A stretch of DNA of 19,678 nt from Gallionella sp. Its GTDB lineage: Bacteria; Pseudomonadota; Gammaproteobacteria; Burkholderiales; Gallionellaceae. Numbering within the stretch: the first letter of the stretch is position 1; every line of letters starts with the position of its first letter. Of the stretch, positions 8,470 through 16,870 are shown piece after piece. The position numbers were made by a program, and so were the translations under genes. The notes beneath the pieces were generated by a model. It was not told where the DNA came from. It ran no database searches and saw only the letters and a program-made list of their open reading frames with translations. The stretch is taken from the NCBI GenBank assembly GCA_023229845.1, contig JALNYK010000042.1, forward strand, positions 1 to 19,678, written 5' to 3'.

Positions 8470-8499
8470 TTGAGAATTGAGGATGCGGTAGTTTAGAAT
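8470..8499 (+). promoter_or_regulatory. Sigma-70 promoter of the mla operon
   Basis: -35 TTGAGA (8470-8475), 18-bp spacer, -10 TAGAAT (8494-8499). Predicted start near 8506, leaving a leader of about 27 bases before the mlaF start. It diverges from the pilus-operon promoter, with the two -35 boxes about 54 bp apart. Confidence 0.6.
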
Positions 8500-8532
8500 G
8501 CGCGTCCCCGATAACTTCCGATTGCCCAGATT

Positions 8533-9336
8533 TTGACACCGCCAGCCCTGGTCGAGATTCGCGACCTCAACTTTTCCTATGACAAGCGGCCAGTCCTGCA
8601 AGGCATCAACATGACCTTTCCGAAGGGCAAGCTGATCGCCATCATGGGATTGAGCGGCTGCGGCAAAACCACGTTGCTGCGCCACATCGGCGGTGCGCTG
8701 AAGCCGACCAGCGGGCATATCAAGGTGGATGGGCAGATACTGCATGAGCTGGACCAGGACGGGCTGTATGCGATGCGCCGCAAGATGGGCATGCTGTTCC
8801 AGTTCGGCGCGCTGTTCACCGACATGTCGGTGTACGACAACGTGGCGTTCCAGATGCGCGAGCATACCGACCTGCCGGAAGAGTTGATCCACGATCTGGT
8901 GATGATGAAGCTGCATGCCGTCGGTTTGCGCGGAACGCACGATCTGATGCCTTCGGAGTTGTCCGGCGGCATGGCGCGCCGTGTGGCGCTGGCGCGCACC
9001 GTGGCGCTGGACCCGATGCTGATCATGTACGACGAGCCGTTCGCGGGGTTGGACCCGATCTCGCTGACCGTGGTGGGCGACTTGATCCGGCGGCTGAACG
9101 ATGCGCTGGGTGCGACTTCGGTCGTCGTTACGCACGACATACAGGAGTCGCTGAAGATCGTGGATTATGTGTATTTCATGGCCAACGGCGTGATCGAGGC
9201 GGAGGGAACGCCCGACGAGATTCGCGCTTCGGGGCGTGAGTTTGTGCACCAGTTCGTGCATGGCGAGATGGATGGCCCGGTGCCGTTCCATTATCCCGGC
9301 GGCGATTACCGCCAAGATTTGAATTTGAGAGCCTGA
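8533..9336 (+). CDS. mlaF: MlaF, ATPase of the MlaFEDB phospholipid transporter
   Basis: 267-aa ABC ATPase that energises phospholipid movement between the inner membrane and periplasmic MlaC, maintaining outer-membrane asymmetry. Motifs: Walker A GLSGCGKTT (39-47), Q-loop FQFGALF (Q90), signature LSGGMARR (143-150), Walker B LIMYDEPFAGLDP (163-175), H-loop VVTHDI (H201). The C-terminal DGPVPFHYPGGDY matches the conserved MlaF tail that contacts its partner. The only sensible start is TTG at 8533: there is no in-frame ATG near the N-terminus expected from E. coli MlaF. No strong ribosome site is visible, which fits modest translation or a short leader. First gene of mlaFEDCB, 4 bp before mlaE. 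Confidence 0.95.
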   Translation: MTPPALVEIRDLNFSYDKRPVLQGINMTFPKGKLIAIMGLSGCGKTTLLRHIGGALKPTSGHIKVDGQILHELDQDGLYAMRRKMGMLFQFGALFTDMSVYDNVAFQMREHTDLPEELIHDLVMMKLHAVGLRGTHDLMPSELSGGMARRVALARTVALDPMLIMYDEPFAGLDPISLTVVGDLIRRLNDALGATSVVVTHDIQESLKIVDYVYFMANGVIEAEGTPDEIRASGREFVHQFVHGEMDGPVPFHYPGGDYRQDLNLRA

Positions 9337-9340
9337 CATT

Positions 9341-10129
9341 ATGCCGGCAGCGAAAACTATCAGAGTCATCGGACATCGCGCCATCAACGCGGTGTGGCGC
9401 ATCGGTATGGCGACTCGCTTTTTCTTCCTTATCCTGCTGTATTCCGGGAACAGCTTCCGCCGCTTCCATCTGACCATCAAGGAGCTGTTCTCCACCGGTG
9501 TGATGTCGCTGATCATCATCATCGTGGCGGGATTGTTCGTCGGCATGGTGCTGGGTCTGCAAGGTTATGAGACGCTCAAGCGCTATGGTTCGGAGTCGGC
9601 GCTGGGCGTGATGGTCGCACTCGGCCTGGTGCGCGAGCTGGGGCCGGTGGTTGCGGCGCTGTTGTTCGCCAGCCGCGCCGGTTCGGCGATGACCGCCGAG
9701 ATCGGCCTGATGAAGGCGACCGAGCAGATTTCGGCGATGGAGATGATGGCGGTGAATCCGGTCGCGCGCATCGTTGCGCCGCGTTTCTGGGCCGGGGTGA
9801 TCTCGATGCCGCTGCTGGCGGCGCTGTTCAGTGCGGTCGGGGTGTTCGGCGGCTATTTCGTCGGCGTGGTGCAAATCGGCGTGGACGAAGGTTCGTTCTG
9901 GTCGCAAATGCAGGCCGCCGTGGATTTTCGCGAGGACATCCTGAACGGCGTGATCAAGAGTTTTGTGTTCGGCATGGCGGTGACGGTGATAGCGCTGTTC
10001 GAAGGCTATGATGCGCCGCCCACCGCGGAAGGCGTTTCCGGCGCGACCACGCGCACCGTGGTGCAATCGTCGCTGGCGATCCTGATGCTGGATTTTGTTT
10101 TGACTGCAATGATGTTCGGAGGGAATTGA
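9341..10129 (+). CDS. mlaE: MlaE, permease of the Mla phospholipid transporter
   Basis: 262-aa inner-membrane permease that dimerises between two MlaF subunits and under the MlaD hexamer. The family core is very clear: GLVRELGPVVAALLFASRAG (95-114), then SAMTAEIGLMKATEQI and SAMEMMAVNP (131-140), and near the end GYDAPPTAEGVSGATTRTVV (222-241). Hydrophobic segments lie at about 54-75, 88-112, 150-176, 203-221 and 240-260. Length is as usual for MlaE/YrbE. Starts 4 bp after mlaF and ends 3 bp before mlaD, so the genes are translated together. Confidence 0.95.
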   Translation: MPAAKTIRVIGHRAINAVWRIGMATRFFFLILLYSGNSFRRFHLTIKELFSTGVMSLIIIIVAGLFVGMVLGLQGYETLKRYGSESALGVMVALGLVRELGPVVAALLFASRAGSAMTAEIGLMKATEQISAMEMMAVNPVARIVAPRFWAGVISMPLLAALFSAVGVFGGYFVGVVQIGVDEGSFWSQMQAAVDFREDILNGVIKSFVFGMAVTVIALFEGYDAPPTAEGVSGATTRTVVQSSLAILMLDFVLTAMMFGGN

Positions 10130-10132
10130 GTT

Positions 10133-10597
10133 ATGGAACGCACGACGCTGGATCTGTGGGTCGGCATGTTTGTGGTGGCGGGTATCGCTGCCCTAGTGAT
10201 GCTGGCGATGAAAGTGGGGAACCTTAGTACTTATAATGTGTCTGAAAGCTACGAGGTTCATGCGTATTTTACCAACATCGGAGGACTGAAACCCAAGGCA
10301 TCGATCAGGAGCGCCGGCGTTTTGGTTGGGCGCGTGACCGAGATTACGCTGGATACCGAGCGTTACGAGGCCAGGGTGGTGATGAGTCTGGACAAGCGTT
10401 ACCCCTTTCCGAAGGATACGTTCGCCAACATCCTGACCTCCGGACTGTTGGGCGAGCAGTACATCGGCTTGATGCCCGGCGGCGATGAAGAGATGCTGCA
10501 GAACGGCGAGCAGTTGAAGAAAACGCAGTCTGCGGTGGTGCTGGAAGAGTTGATCGGCAAGTTCCTGTACAGCAAGGCTGAGGAACCGGCCAAATAA
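10133..10597 (+). CDS. mlaD: MlaD, MCE-domain substrate-binding subunit of the Mla transporter
   Basis: 154 aa. A single N-terminal transmembrane helix (about 7-27, preceded by MERTTLDLWVG) anchors a periplasmic MCE domain (about 38-117). The domain carries the conserved TSGLLGEQYIGL (102-113), part of the central hydrophobic pore of the hexameric ring. A C-terminal helix (about 131-146) follows. MlaD rings pass phospholipid to or from MlaC. The length is slightly below the roughly 180 aa of E. coli MlaD because the C-terminal tail is short. Spaced 3 bp after mlaE and 16 bp before mlaC. I see no mlaA between them, though some betaproteobacteria carry mlaA in this operon. Confidence 0.94.
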   Translation: MERTTLDLWVGMFVVAGIAALVMLAMKVGNLSTYNVSESYEVHAYFTNIGGLKPKASIRSAGVLVGRVTEITLDTERYEARVVMSLDKRYPFPKDTFANILTSGLLGEQYIGLMPGGDEEMLQNGEQLKKTQSAVVLEELIGKFLYSKAEEPAK

Positions 10598-10613
10598 TCG
10601 AGGAGTGATGGGA

Positions 10614-11249
10614 ATGAAGGGTTTGTTTGTCGGGATGGTTGCGGGATTGTTGTGCGCGGCAGGTGTGGCACAGGCTGAGGTGGCCGCTCCCGATGTGTTG
10701 ATTCGCGCCACCGTGCAGGATGTGGTCGCGATCGTGAAGCAGGACAAGGACATTCAGGCTGGCAACCAGAAGAAGATACTGGAGTTGGTGGATGCGAAGG
10801 TGCTGCCTCACTTCGATTTCACGCGCATGACCCAGTTGGCGGTCGGTAAAAACTGGCGCACCGCCACGGCGGAACAGAAGAAAACGTTGGTGGACGAGTT
10901 CCGCAACATGCTGGTGCGCACCTACACTAAAGCATTCGTCGAGTACCGCAACCAGACGGTGGAGGTGCAGCCGTTCAAGATGGCTGCCGATGCGACCGAG
11001 GTGACTGTCAAGACCATGATCACCAAGCCGGGCGCGCAGGCTATTCCGGTCGATTATGAAATGAAAAAGAGCGCCGACGGCTGGAAGGCGTTCGATATTG
11101 TCATCAATGGGGTCAGCATGGTGATGAGTTATCGCGGCACTTTCGATGCCGAGGTGCAGCAGAACGGCATCGACGGGTTGATCAAGATGCTGTCCGGCAA
11201 GAATATCAATGCCGCGAACGTGGCGTTGCGTAAGGCAGAGAGCAAGTGA
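10614..11249 (+). CDS. mlaC: MlaC, periplasmic phospholipid-binding protein
   Basis: 211 aa from the ATG at 10614. In-frame GTG (10605) and ATG (10608) lie upstream, but the ribosome site GAGGAG (10600-10605) is spaced 8 bases from 10614 and too close to the others. A Sec signal peptide is evident: MKGLFVGMVAGLLC, with cleavage likely after AQA (about residue 21). The mature part shows Ttg2/MlaC family features: LPHFDFTRMTQLAVGKNWR (64-82), then AEQKKTLVDEFRNMLVRTYT, and later the DGWKAFDIVINGVSMVMSYR stretch (155-174). It ferries phospholipid across the periplasm between the outer-membrane MlaA complex and MlaFEDB. Its stop overlaps the mlaB start by four bases (GTGA). Confidence 0.94.
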   Translation: MKGLFVGMVAGLLCAAGVAQAEVAAPDVLIRATVQDVVAIVKQDKDIQAGNQKKILELVDAKVLPHFDFTRMTQLAVGKNWRTATAEQKKTLVDEFRNMLVRTYTKAFVEYRNQTVEVQPFKMAADATEVTVKTMITKPGAQAIPVDYEMKKSADGWKAFDIVINGVSMVMSYRGTFDAEVQQNGIDGLIKMLSGKNINAANVALRKAESK

Positions 11250-11533
11250 TTTCGCGTGAGGATGGCCGTCTGGTGGTGCGCGGTCGCCTGACTATAGAGA
11301 CCGTCCCGGCGCTGTTCGAATCCGGCCTGCAGCATCTCGCGAAAGAGGATTTGCTGGTGGATCTGGTGCAGGTCGAGGCTGTCGATTCGGCTGCGGTGAG
11401 CATGTTGCTGGGGTGGGCGCGGGCGGCGCAGCGCAACCAGCGTACGTTGCGTGTAGAGGGCTTGCCCGCAGACCTGCTCAGTCTGGCGACGCTATACGGT
11501 GTCGCGGACATGCTGCCTCAGCAGTCTGTCTGA
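11246..11533 (+). CDS. mlaB: MlaB, STAS-domain subunit of the Mla transporter
   Basis: 95-aa cytoplasmic STAS-domain protein that binds MlaF and stabilises the active transporter. Begins with GTG overlapping the mlaC stop (GTGA). The STAS core LLVDLVQVEAVDSAAVSMLL (36-55) keeps the conserved Asp-Ser of the phospho-site loop (S48, matching the Thr of E. coli MlaB), followed by the C-terminal helix GLPADLLSLATLYGV. Position as last gene of mlaFEDCB supports the name beyond the generic domain call. Confidence 0.88.
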   Translation: MISREDGRLVVRGRLTIETVPALFESGLQHLAKEDLLVDLVQVEAVDSAAVSMLLGWARAAQRNQRTLRVEGLPADLLSLATLYGVADMLPQQSV

Positions 11534-11650
11534 TTTGTAACGGTGCAGACTCGTTCGCGCATCCCTTCCCGGTTTTTAGTATCATGCGCGTCTTCGGACG
11601 CTGGCGGCGTATGTCCGCCGACGAGTCGCAATCCACAATCAGAATAACCC

Positions 11651-11902
11651 ATGAGTATTCCTACGGTCACGCCGGAAAGCATTCGGATCAATATTGCCCA
11701 AGGGCTGCCGACCGAGCATCTGTCGGTGGTTGGCGACGGCGCCCATTTCGAGGCGGTCGTGGTCTGTGCCGCTTTCGCGGGCAAGAGTCGTGTACAGCGT
11801 CATCAGATGGTGTACCAGACATTGGGCGAGCGGATGCGGGAAGAGATACACGCGCTGTCGATGAAAACATTTACTCCGGAAGAGTGGGAGAAACAGTCTT
11901 AA
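11651..11902 (+). CDS. ibaG: IbaG, BolA-family protein
   Basis: 83 aa, BolA/IbaG family, a small protein that partners monothiol glutaredoxins in iron-sulphur handling. The family core is visible: HLSVVGDGAHFEAVVVCAAF (19-38), then GKSRVQRHQMVYQTLGERM with the conserved RVxRHxxVY helix, ending IHALSMKTFTPEEW, the typical C-terminus. Lies between mlaB (117-bp gap) and murA, the same place as in E. coli, where ibaG (yrbA) precedes murA. No strong ribosome site precedes the ATG. Its TAA stop forms the left end of the 21-bp inverted repeat. Confidence 0.9.
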   Translation: MSIPTVTPESIRINIAQGLPTEHLSVVGDGAHFEAVVVCAAFAGKSRVQRHQMVYQTLGERMREEIHALSMKTFTPEEWEKQS

Positions 11903-11964
11903 GACGTAAGACGTAAGTTACTAGTCGTTACACCTGCTTAACTTACGTCTTACGTCTTACGTCT
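11900..11964. repeat. Perfect 21-bp inverted repeat made of AAGACGT/CTTACGT heptamers between ibaG and murA
   Basis: Arm 11900-11920 is the exact reverse complement of 11939-11959; the loop is 18 bases (11921-11938). The left arm holds just over two copies of the heptamer AAGACGT, and the right side runs on to 11964 with just over three copies of CTTACGT. The ibaG stop codon is the first three bases of the stem. There is no T-run on either side, so it is not a standard intrinsic terminator. It looks like an inserted dispersed palindromic element (REP/MITE-like), but copy number cannot be seen here. Confidence 0.85.
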
Positions 11965-11977
11965 AAAAACTGAATTT

Positions 11978-13228
11978 ATGCAAAAACTAGCTATCCAGGG
12001 CGGCAATCGCCTCAACGGCGAGGTGCGGATTTCCGGCGCCAAGAATGCGGCCTTGCCCATCATGTGCGCCAGCTTGCTGGCGGCGGACGATCTGATTCTG
12101 GCTAACCTGCCGGACATGCACGATGTGGCGACCATGGGCAAGTTGCTGCAGCAGATGGGCGTGAAGATCGAGCCGGATGGACAGACGACGCGCTTCAATG
12201 CGGCCCATGTCGACAAGCTCGAAGCGCCATACGACATGGTGAAGACCATGCGCGCGGCGATTCTCGTGCTGGGTCCGCTGGTGGCGCGTTTCGGCGAGGC
12301 GCGCGTGTCGCTGCCCGGCGGCTGCGCGATCGGCTCGCGCCCGGTCGATCTGCATATCAAGGGCTTGCAGGCGATGGGGGCCGAGATCCACATCGAGCAT
12401 GGCTATATCCACGCGACTGCGAGCCGCCTCAAGGGCGCACGCATCTGCTTTGACCTGGTCAGCGTCACCGGCACCGAGAACCTGATGATGGCGGCCGCAT
12501 TGGCCGACGGCGTGACCGTGCTGGAGAATGCCGCGCGCGAACCGGAAGTGATCGATCTCGCGGTCTGCCTGCGCGCGATGGGTGCGAAGGTCTCCGGCGA
12601 CGGCACCGACACCATCACCATCACCGGTGTGGACAAGCTGCATGGCGCATCGCATCGCATCATGCCGGATCGCATCGAGAGCGGCACCTTCCTGGTTGCG
12701 GCGGCGGCGACTGGCGGCAAGATCGTGTTGACCGATGCGCGCGCCGACATCCTCGACAACGTGCTGGACAAGCTGCGCGAAGCTGGGGCGAAAATCGAAG
12801 TTTCCGGCGATCGCATCGAACTGGAGATGGATCGCCGTCCGACCGCGGTGAACCTGCGTACCGCGCCGTATCCGGCGTTCCCGACCGACATGCAGGCGCA
12901 GTTCATGGCGTTGAACACCATCGCCGAAGGCAGCGCGATTGTCGTCGAGACCATCTTCGAGAACCGCTTCATGCATGTGCAGGAACTGCGCCGCCTCGGC
13001 GCGCAGATCGATGTCGAGGGCAACACCGCGGTGATCAAGGGCTGCGCGCAGCTGGAGGGCGCAACGGTGATGGCGACCGACTTGCGCGCCTCGGCGTCGC
13101 TGGTGATCGCCGGCCTGGTCGCTCAGGGCGAGACAGTCGTCGATCGCATCTACCATCTGGATCGCGGCTACGAACACATCGAGGCGAAGCTGTCGGCGCT
13201 GGGCGCCCAAATCCGCCGGATCAAATAA
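11978..13228 (+). CDS. murA: MurA, UDP-N-acetylglucosamine 1-carboxyvinyltransferase
   Basis: 416 aa, the usual length. First committed step of peptidoglycan synthesis: transfers enolpyruvate from PEP to UDP-GlcNAc in the cytoplasm. Conserved features: substrate-binding KNAALP (22-27), catalytic loop LPGGCAIGSRPVDLH with the active-site Cys at residue 116 (the fosfomycin target), and PTDMQAQFMALNTIAEG with the catalytic Asp. Because the loop residue is Cys rather than Asp, a fosfomycin-sensitive type is expected. The start MQKLAIQGGNRLNGEV aligns with known MurA N-termini, but no Shine-Dalgarno sequence is visible in the AT-rich stretch between the inverted repeat and the ATG. The 75-bp gap after ibaG is taken up mostly by that repeat. 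Confidence 0.97.
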   Translation: MQKLAIQGGNRLNGEVRISGAKNAALPIMCASLLAADDLILANLPDMHDVATMGKLLQQMGVKIEPDGQTTRFNAAHVDKLEAPYDMVKTMRAAILVLGPLVARFGEARVSLPGGCAIGSRPVDLHIKGLQAMGAEIHIEHGYIHATASRLKGARICFDLVSVTGTENLMMAAALADGVTVLENAAREPEVIDLAVCLRAMGAKVSGDGTDTITITGVDKLHGASHRIMPDRIESGTFLVAAAATGGKIVLTDARADILDNVLDKLREAGAKIEVSGDRIELEMDRRPTAVNLRTAPYPAFPTDMQAQFMALNTIAEGSAIVVETIFENRFMHVQELRRLGAQIDVEGNTAVIKGCAQLEGATVMATDLRASASLVIAGLVAQGETVVDRIYHLDRGYEHIEAKLSALGAQIRRIK

Positions 13229-13262
13229 CAAGGCCGCTAGAAACGGCTCAGGTATCGAAAAA

Positions 13263-13901
13263 ATGATAACGATCGCGCTGTCCAAGGGACGCATCTTCGA
13301 AGAAACCCTGCCGCTGCTGGAAGCAGCAGGCATCACCGCGCTGGAAGACCCGGAGTCTTCGCGCAAGCTGATCCTGCCGACCAATCGCGACGACGTGCGG
13401 CTGATCATCGTGCGCGCCTCCGACGTGCCGACCTATGTGCAATACGGCGCGGCCGACATCGGCGTCGCAGGCAAGGACGTGCTGAACGAGCATGGCGGCA
13501 CCGGGCTGTATCAGCCGCTGGACCTGAATATCGCCAAGTGCCGCATGATGGTCGCGGTGCGCAACGACTTCGATTACGACTCCGCGGTGCGCCAGGGCGC
13601 GCGCCTGCGCGTGGCGACCAAGTATGTGCAGACCGCGCGCGAGCACTTCGCCGCGAAGGGCGTGCATGTCGATCTGATCAAGCTTTATGGCTCGATGGAG
13701 TTGGCGCCGCTGGTCGGCCTGTCCGATGCCATCGTCGATCTGGTGAGCAGCGGCGGCACGCTGAAGGCCAACAATCTGAAAGCGGTCGAGCATATCGCCG
13801 ACATCTCGTCGCGGCTGGTGGTGAACCAGGCCGCACTCAAGCTGAAGCACGCCGCGATCCAGCCTATGCTGGACGCCTTCGCCGGCGCGGTCAGGAAATA
13901 G
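13263..13901 (+). CDS. hisG: HisG, ATP phosphoribosyltransferase catalytic subunit, short form
   Basis: 212 aa, first enzyme of histidine biosynthesis: condenses ATP and PRPP. This is the short form, lacking the C-terminal regulatory domain present in the roughly 300-aa E. coli enzyme; short HisG works with HisZ, not found in this window. Conserved stretches: IALSKGRIFEETLPLL near the N-terminus, ASDVPTYVQYGAADIGVAG (about 54-72), and the PRPP-binding SDAIVDLVSSGGTLKANNL loop (153-171). Starts 34 bp after murA, so probably read through from upstream, and ends 12 bp before hisD. Confidence 0.96.
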   Translation: MITIALSKGRIFEETLPLLEAAGITALEDPESSRKLILPTNRDDVRLIIVRASDVPTYVQYGAADIGVAGKDVLNEHGGTGLYQPLDLNIAKCRMMVAVRNDFDYDSAVRQGARLRVATKYVQTAREHFAAKGVHVDLIKLYGSMELAPLVGLSDAIVDLVSSGGTLKANNLKAVEHIADISSRLVVNQAALKLKHAAIQPMLDAFAGAVRK

Positions 13902-13913
13902 GGAGTGAGCAGG

Positions 13914-15209
13914 ATGAACATCAGAAAACTTTCTTCGCGCGCGGACGACTTCGCTGCGACGCTGGACAAGCTGCTGGCCTTCGAGGAGACGGCGGACGAA
14001 AAACTGGAGGCGACTGTAGCGGCCATCCTCGCCGATGTGAAGAAGCGCGGCGACGAGGCGGTGCTGGAATGTACGCGCAAGTTCGACCGCCTGCCGTTGG
14101 CGAATGCGGAGGCGATGGAATTGCCGAAAAGCGAGCTCAAGGCGGCGTTCGACGGCCTGCCGTCCGAGCAGCGTGTCGCGTTGGAGCAGGCCGCGAAGCG
14201 GGTGACCGCTTACCACGAGAAGCAGGTGCAGGCTTCCTGGAGCTACACCGACGAAGACGGCACGCTGCTCGGGCAGCAGGTGACGCCGCTGGATCGCGTC
14301 GGTCTGTATGTGCCGGGCGGCAAGGCAGCTTACCCATCGTCGGTGCTGATGAATGCGCTGCCGGCCAAGGTTGCAGGCGTCGGCGAACTGATCATGGTCG
14401 TGCCTACCCCGGACGGCGTGAAGAACCAGCTGGTGCTGGCGGCCGCCCATCTGTCCGGCGTGGATCGCGTATTCACGATAGGCGGGGCGCAGGCGGTGGC
14501 GGCGCTGGCCTATGGCACGGCGACCATTCCGCGGGTGGACAAGATCGTCGGCCCGGGCAACGCCTATGTCGCTTCGGCCAAGCGTCGAGTATTCGGCGCC
14601 TGCGGAATCGACATGATCGCCGGGCCGTCGGAGATCCTGGTGATCTGTGACGGCAAGACCGATCCGGACTGGATCGCGATGGATCTGTTTTCGCAGGCCG
14701 AGCACGACGAGCTGGCGCAGGCCATTCTGTTGTCGCCGGACGCCGCGTTCATCGAGGCGGTCGCTGCCAGCGCCGACAAGCTGCTGGAGCGGATGCCGCG
14801 CAAGGACATCATCAGGACCGCGCTGGAGAATCGCGGCGCGCTGATCCATGTTGCGGATATGGACGAAGCCTGTGCGATCAGTAACCGCATCGCGCCCGAG
14901 CATCTGGAGTTGTCGGTCGAAGAGCCTCAGGCCTGGCTGCCCAAGCTGAAGCATGCCGGGGCGATCTTCATGGGACGTTACACCTCCGAGTCACTGGGGG
15001 ACTACTGCGCCGGGCCGAATCATGTGCTGCCGACGTCCGGCACTGCGCGTTTCTCGTCGCCGCTGGGGGTATACGACTTCCAGAAGCGCAGCAGCCTGAT
15101 ACAAGTATCGGCGCAAGGCAGCCGCAAGCTGGGCGAGATCGCCGCCACGCTGGCGACCGGCGAAGGCTTGCAGGCGCATGCGCAGTCCGCGTTGTATAGG
15201 CTCGGTTGA
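13914..15209 (+). CDS. hisD: HisD, histidinol dehydrogenase
   Basis: 431 aa from the ATG at 13914. An in-frame GTG at 13905 overlaps the ribosome site AGGGAG (13900-13905), which is 8 bases from 13914, so the ATG is preferred. Catalyses the last two NAD-dependent steps, histidinol to histidine. Motifs include GLYVPGGKAAYPSSVLMNA, VGPGNAYVASAKR, the zinc-site region DLFSQAEHDELAQ, APEHLEL, GDYCAGPNHVLPT and, near the C-terminus, EGLQAHAQSAL with the last zinc ligand His. It directly follows hisG. In many betaproteobacteria hisC and the rest would follow; here a terminator-like hairpin and the tRNA-tuf operon come next. Confidence 0.97.
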   Translation: MNIRKLSSRADDFAATLDKLLAFEETADEKLEATVAAILADVKKRGDEAVLECTRKFDRLPLANAEAMELPKSELKAAFDGLPSEQRVALEQAAKRVTAYHEKQVQASWSYTDEDGTLLGQQVTPLDRVGLYVPGGKAAYPSSVLMNALPAKVAGVGELIMVVPTPDGVKNQLVLAAAHLSGVDRVFTIGGAQAVAALAYGTATIPRVDKIVGPGNAYVASAKRRVFGACGIDMIAGPSEILVICDGKTDPDWIAMDLFSQAEHDELAQAILLSPDAAFIEAVAASADKLLERMPRKDIIRTALENRGALIHVADMDEACAISNRIAPEHLELSVEEPQAWLPKLKHAGAIFMGRYTSESLGDYCAGPNHVLPTSGTARFSSPLGVYDFQKRSSLIQVSAQGSRKLGEIAATLATGEGLQAHAQSALYRLG

Positions 15210-15217
15210 TTCCTGGG

Positions 15218-15242
15218 TTTGGCAGGAATTTGCCAAAATTTT
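15218..15242 (+). terminator. Candidate weak intrinsic terminator after hisD
   Basis: Perfect 7-bp stem TTTGGCA (15218-15224) / TGCCAAA (15231-15237) with loop GGAATT, followed by ATTTT. It lies 8 bases after the hisD stop and upstream of the tRNA-tuf promoter. The stem is AT-rich and the T-run short, so it may be inefficient. Confidence 0.45.
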
Positions 15243-15263
15243 GCAAAAATATGTCAATTTGAT

Positions 15264-15292
15264 TTGACATCGAGAAAGGTCATCGGCATAAT
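15264..15292 (+). promoter_or_regulatory. Strong sigma-70 promoter of the tRNA(Tyr-Gly-Thr)-tuf operon
   Basis: -35 TTGACA (15264-15269, full consensus), 17-bp spacer, -10 CATAAT (15287-15292, five of six). The discriminator after the -10 is GC-rich (CGCCGGC), as in stringently controlled stable-RNA promoters. An AT-rich stretch (about 15233-15262) could be an UP element. The start would be near 15299, 8 bases before tRNA-Tyr. A 7-bp inverted repeat, ATGTCAA/TTGACAT (15251-15257, 15264-15270), covers the -35. Confidence 0.85.
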
Positions 15293-15306
15293 CGCCGGCT
15301 CTGTTT

Positions 15307-15391
15307 GGAGGGGTGGCCGAGTGGTTAAAGGCAGCAGACTGTAAATCTGCCCTCTATGAGTACGAAGGTTCGAATCCTTCCCCCTCCACCA
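15307..15391 (+). tRNA. tRNA-Tyr (anticodon GTA)
   Basis: 85 bases including encoded CCA. Acceptor GGAGGGG pairs with CCCCTCC (15381-15387). Anticodon GTA at 15341-15343. A long variable arm (CCCTCTATGAGTACG region) marks a class II tRNA, as expected for bacterial Tyr. T-stem GAAGG/CCTTC with loop TTCGAAT. First product of the tRNA-tuf transcript; E. coli also places tyrU-glyT-thrT ahead of tufB. Confidence 0.97.
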
Positions 15392-15461
15392 AGTTTTGAG
15401 GTTGTATTGAGTTGGGTTTCGGCGAAGTTGTGTATGGCTTCGTTGTGTTGAAGCGAAGACT

Positions 15462-15535
15462 GCGGGTGTAGCTCAATGGTAGAGCAGAAGCCTTCCAAGC
15501 TTACGACGAGGGTTCGATTCCCTTCACCCGCTCCA
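15462..15535 (+). tRNA. tRNA-Gly (anticodon TCC)
   Basis: 74 bases including CCA. Acceptor GCGGGTG pairs with CACCCGC (15525-15531). Anticodon loop CTTCCAA, anticodon TCC at 15494-15496. T-loop TTCGATT is canonical. Follows tRNA-Tyr by 70 bases and precedes tRNA-Thr by 6, consistent with one processed transcript. Confidence 0.97.
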
Positions 15536-15541
15536 GTTTTT

Positions 15542-15616
<75 letters not shown>

Positions 15617-15662
15617 GTTTTTTGTATTTATTATTAACTTTTGACATTGATAAGGAAACGTC

Positions 15663-16853
<1,191 letters not shown>

Positions 16854-16870
16854 GAGAATGTGAAGGATGG

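Noticed and set aside
11577..11582. TAGTAT as a -10 box for an ibaG promoter
   Set aside because: No acceptable -35 at 16-18 bp upstream (TTCGCG only); too weak to annotate.
11587..11622. GGCGG/CCGCC and CGGAC/GTCCG pairings upstream of ibaG as a terminator of the mla operon
   Set aside because: Stems of only 5 bp, mutually overlapping and without a T-run; cannot be distinguished from chance.
11987..14954. Long minus-strand open frames opposite murA, hisG and hisD (up to 568 codons)
   Set aside because: They lie antisense to confidently identified enzymes and show the usual Arg/His/Gln-rich antisense composition.
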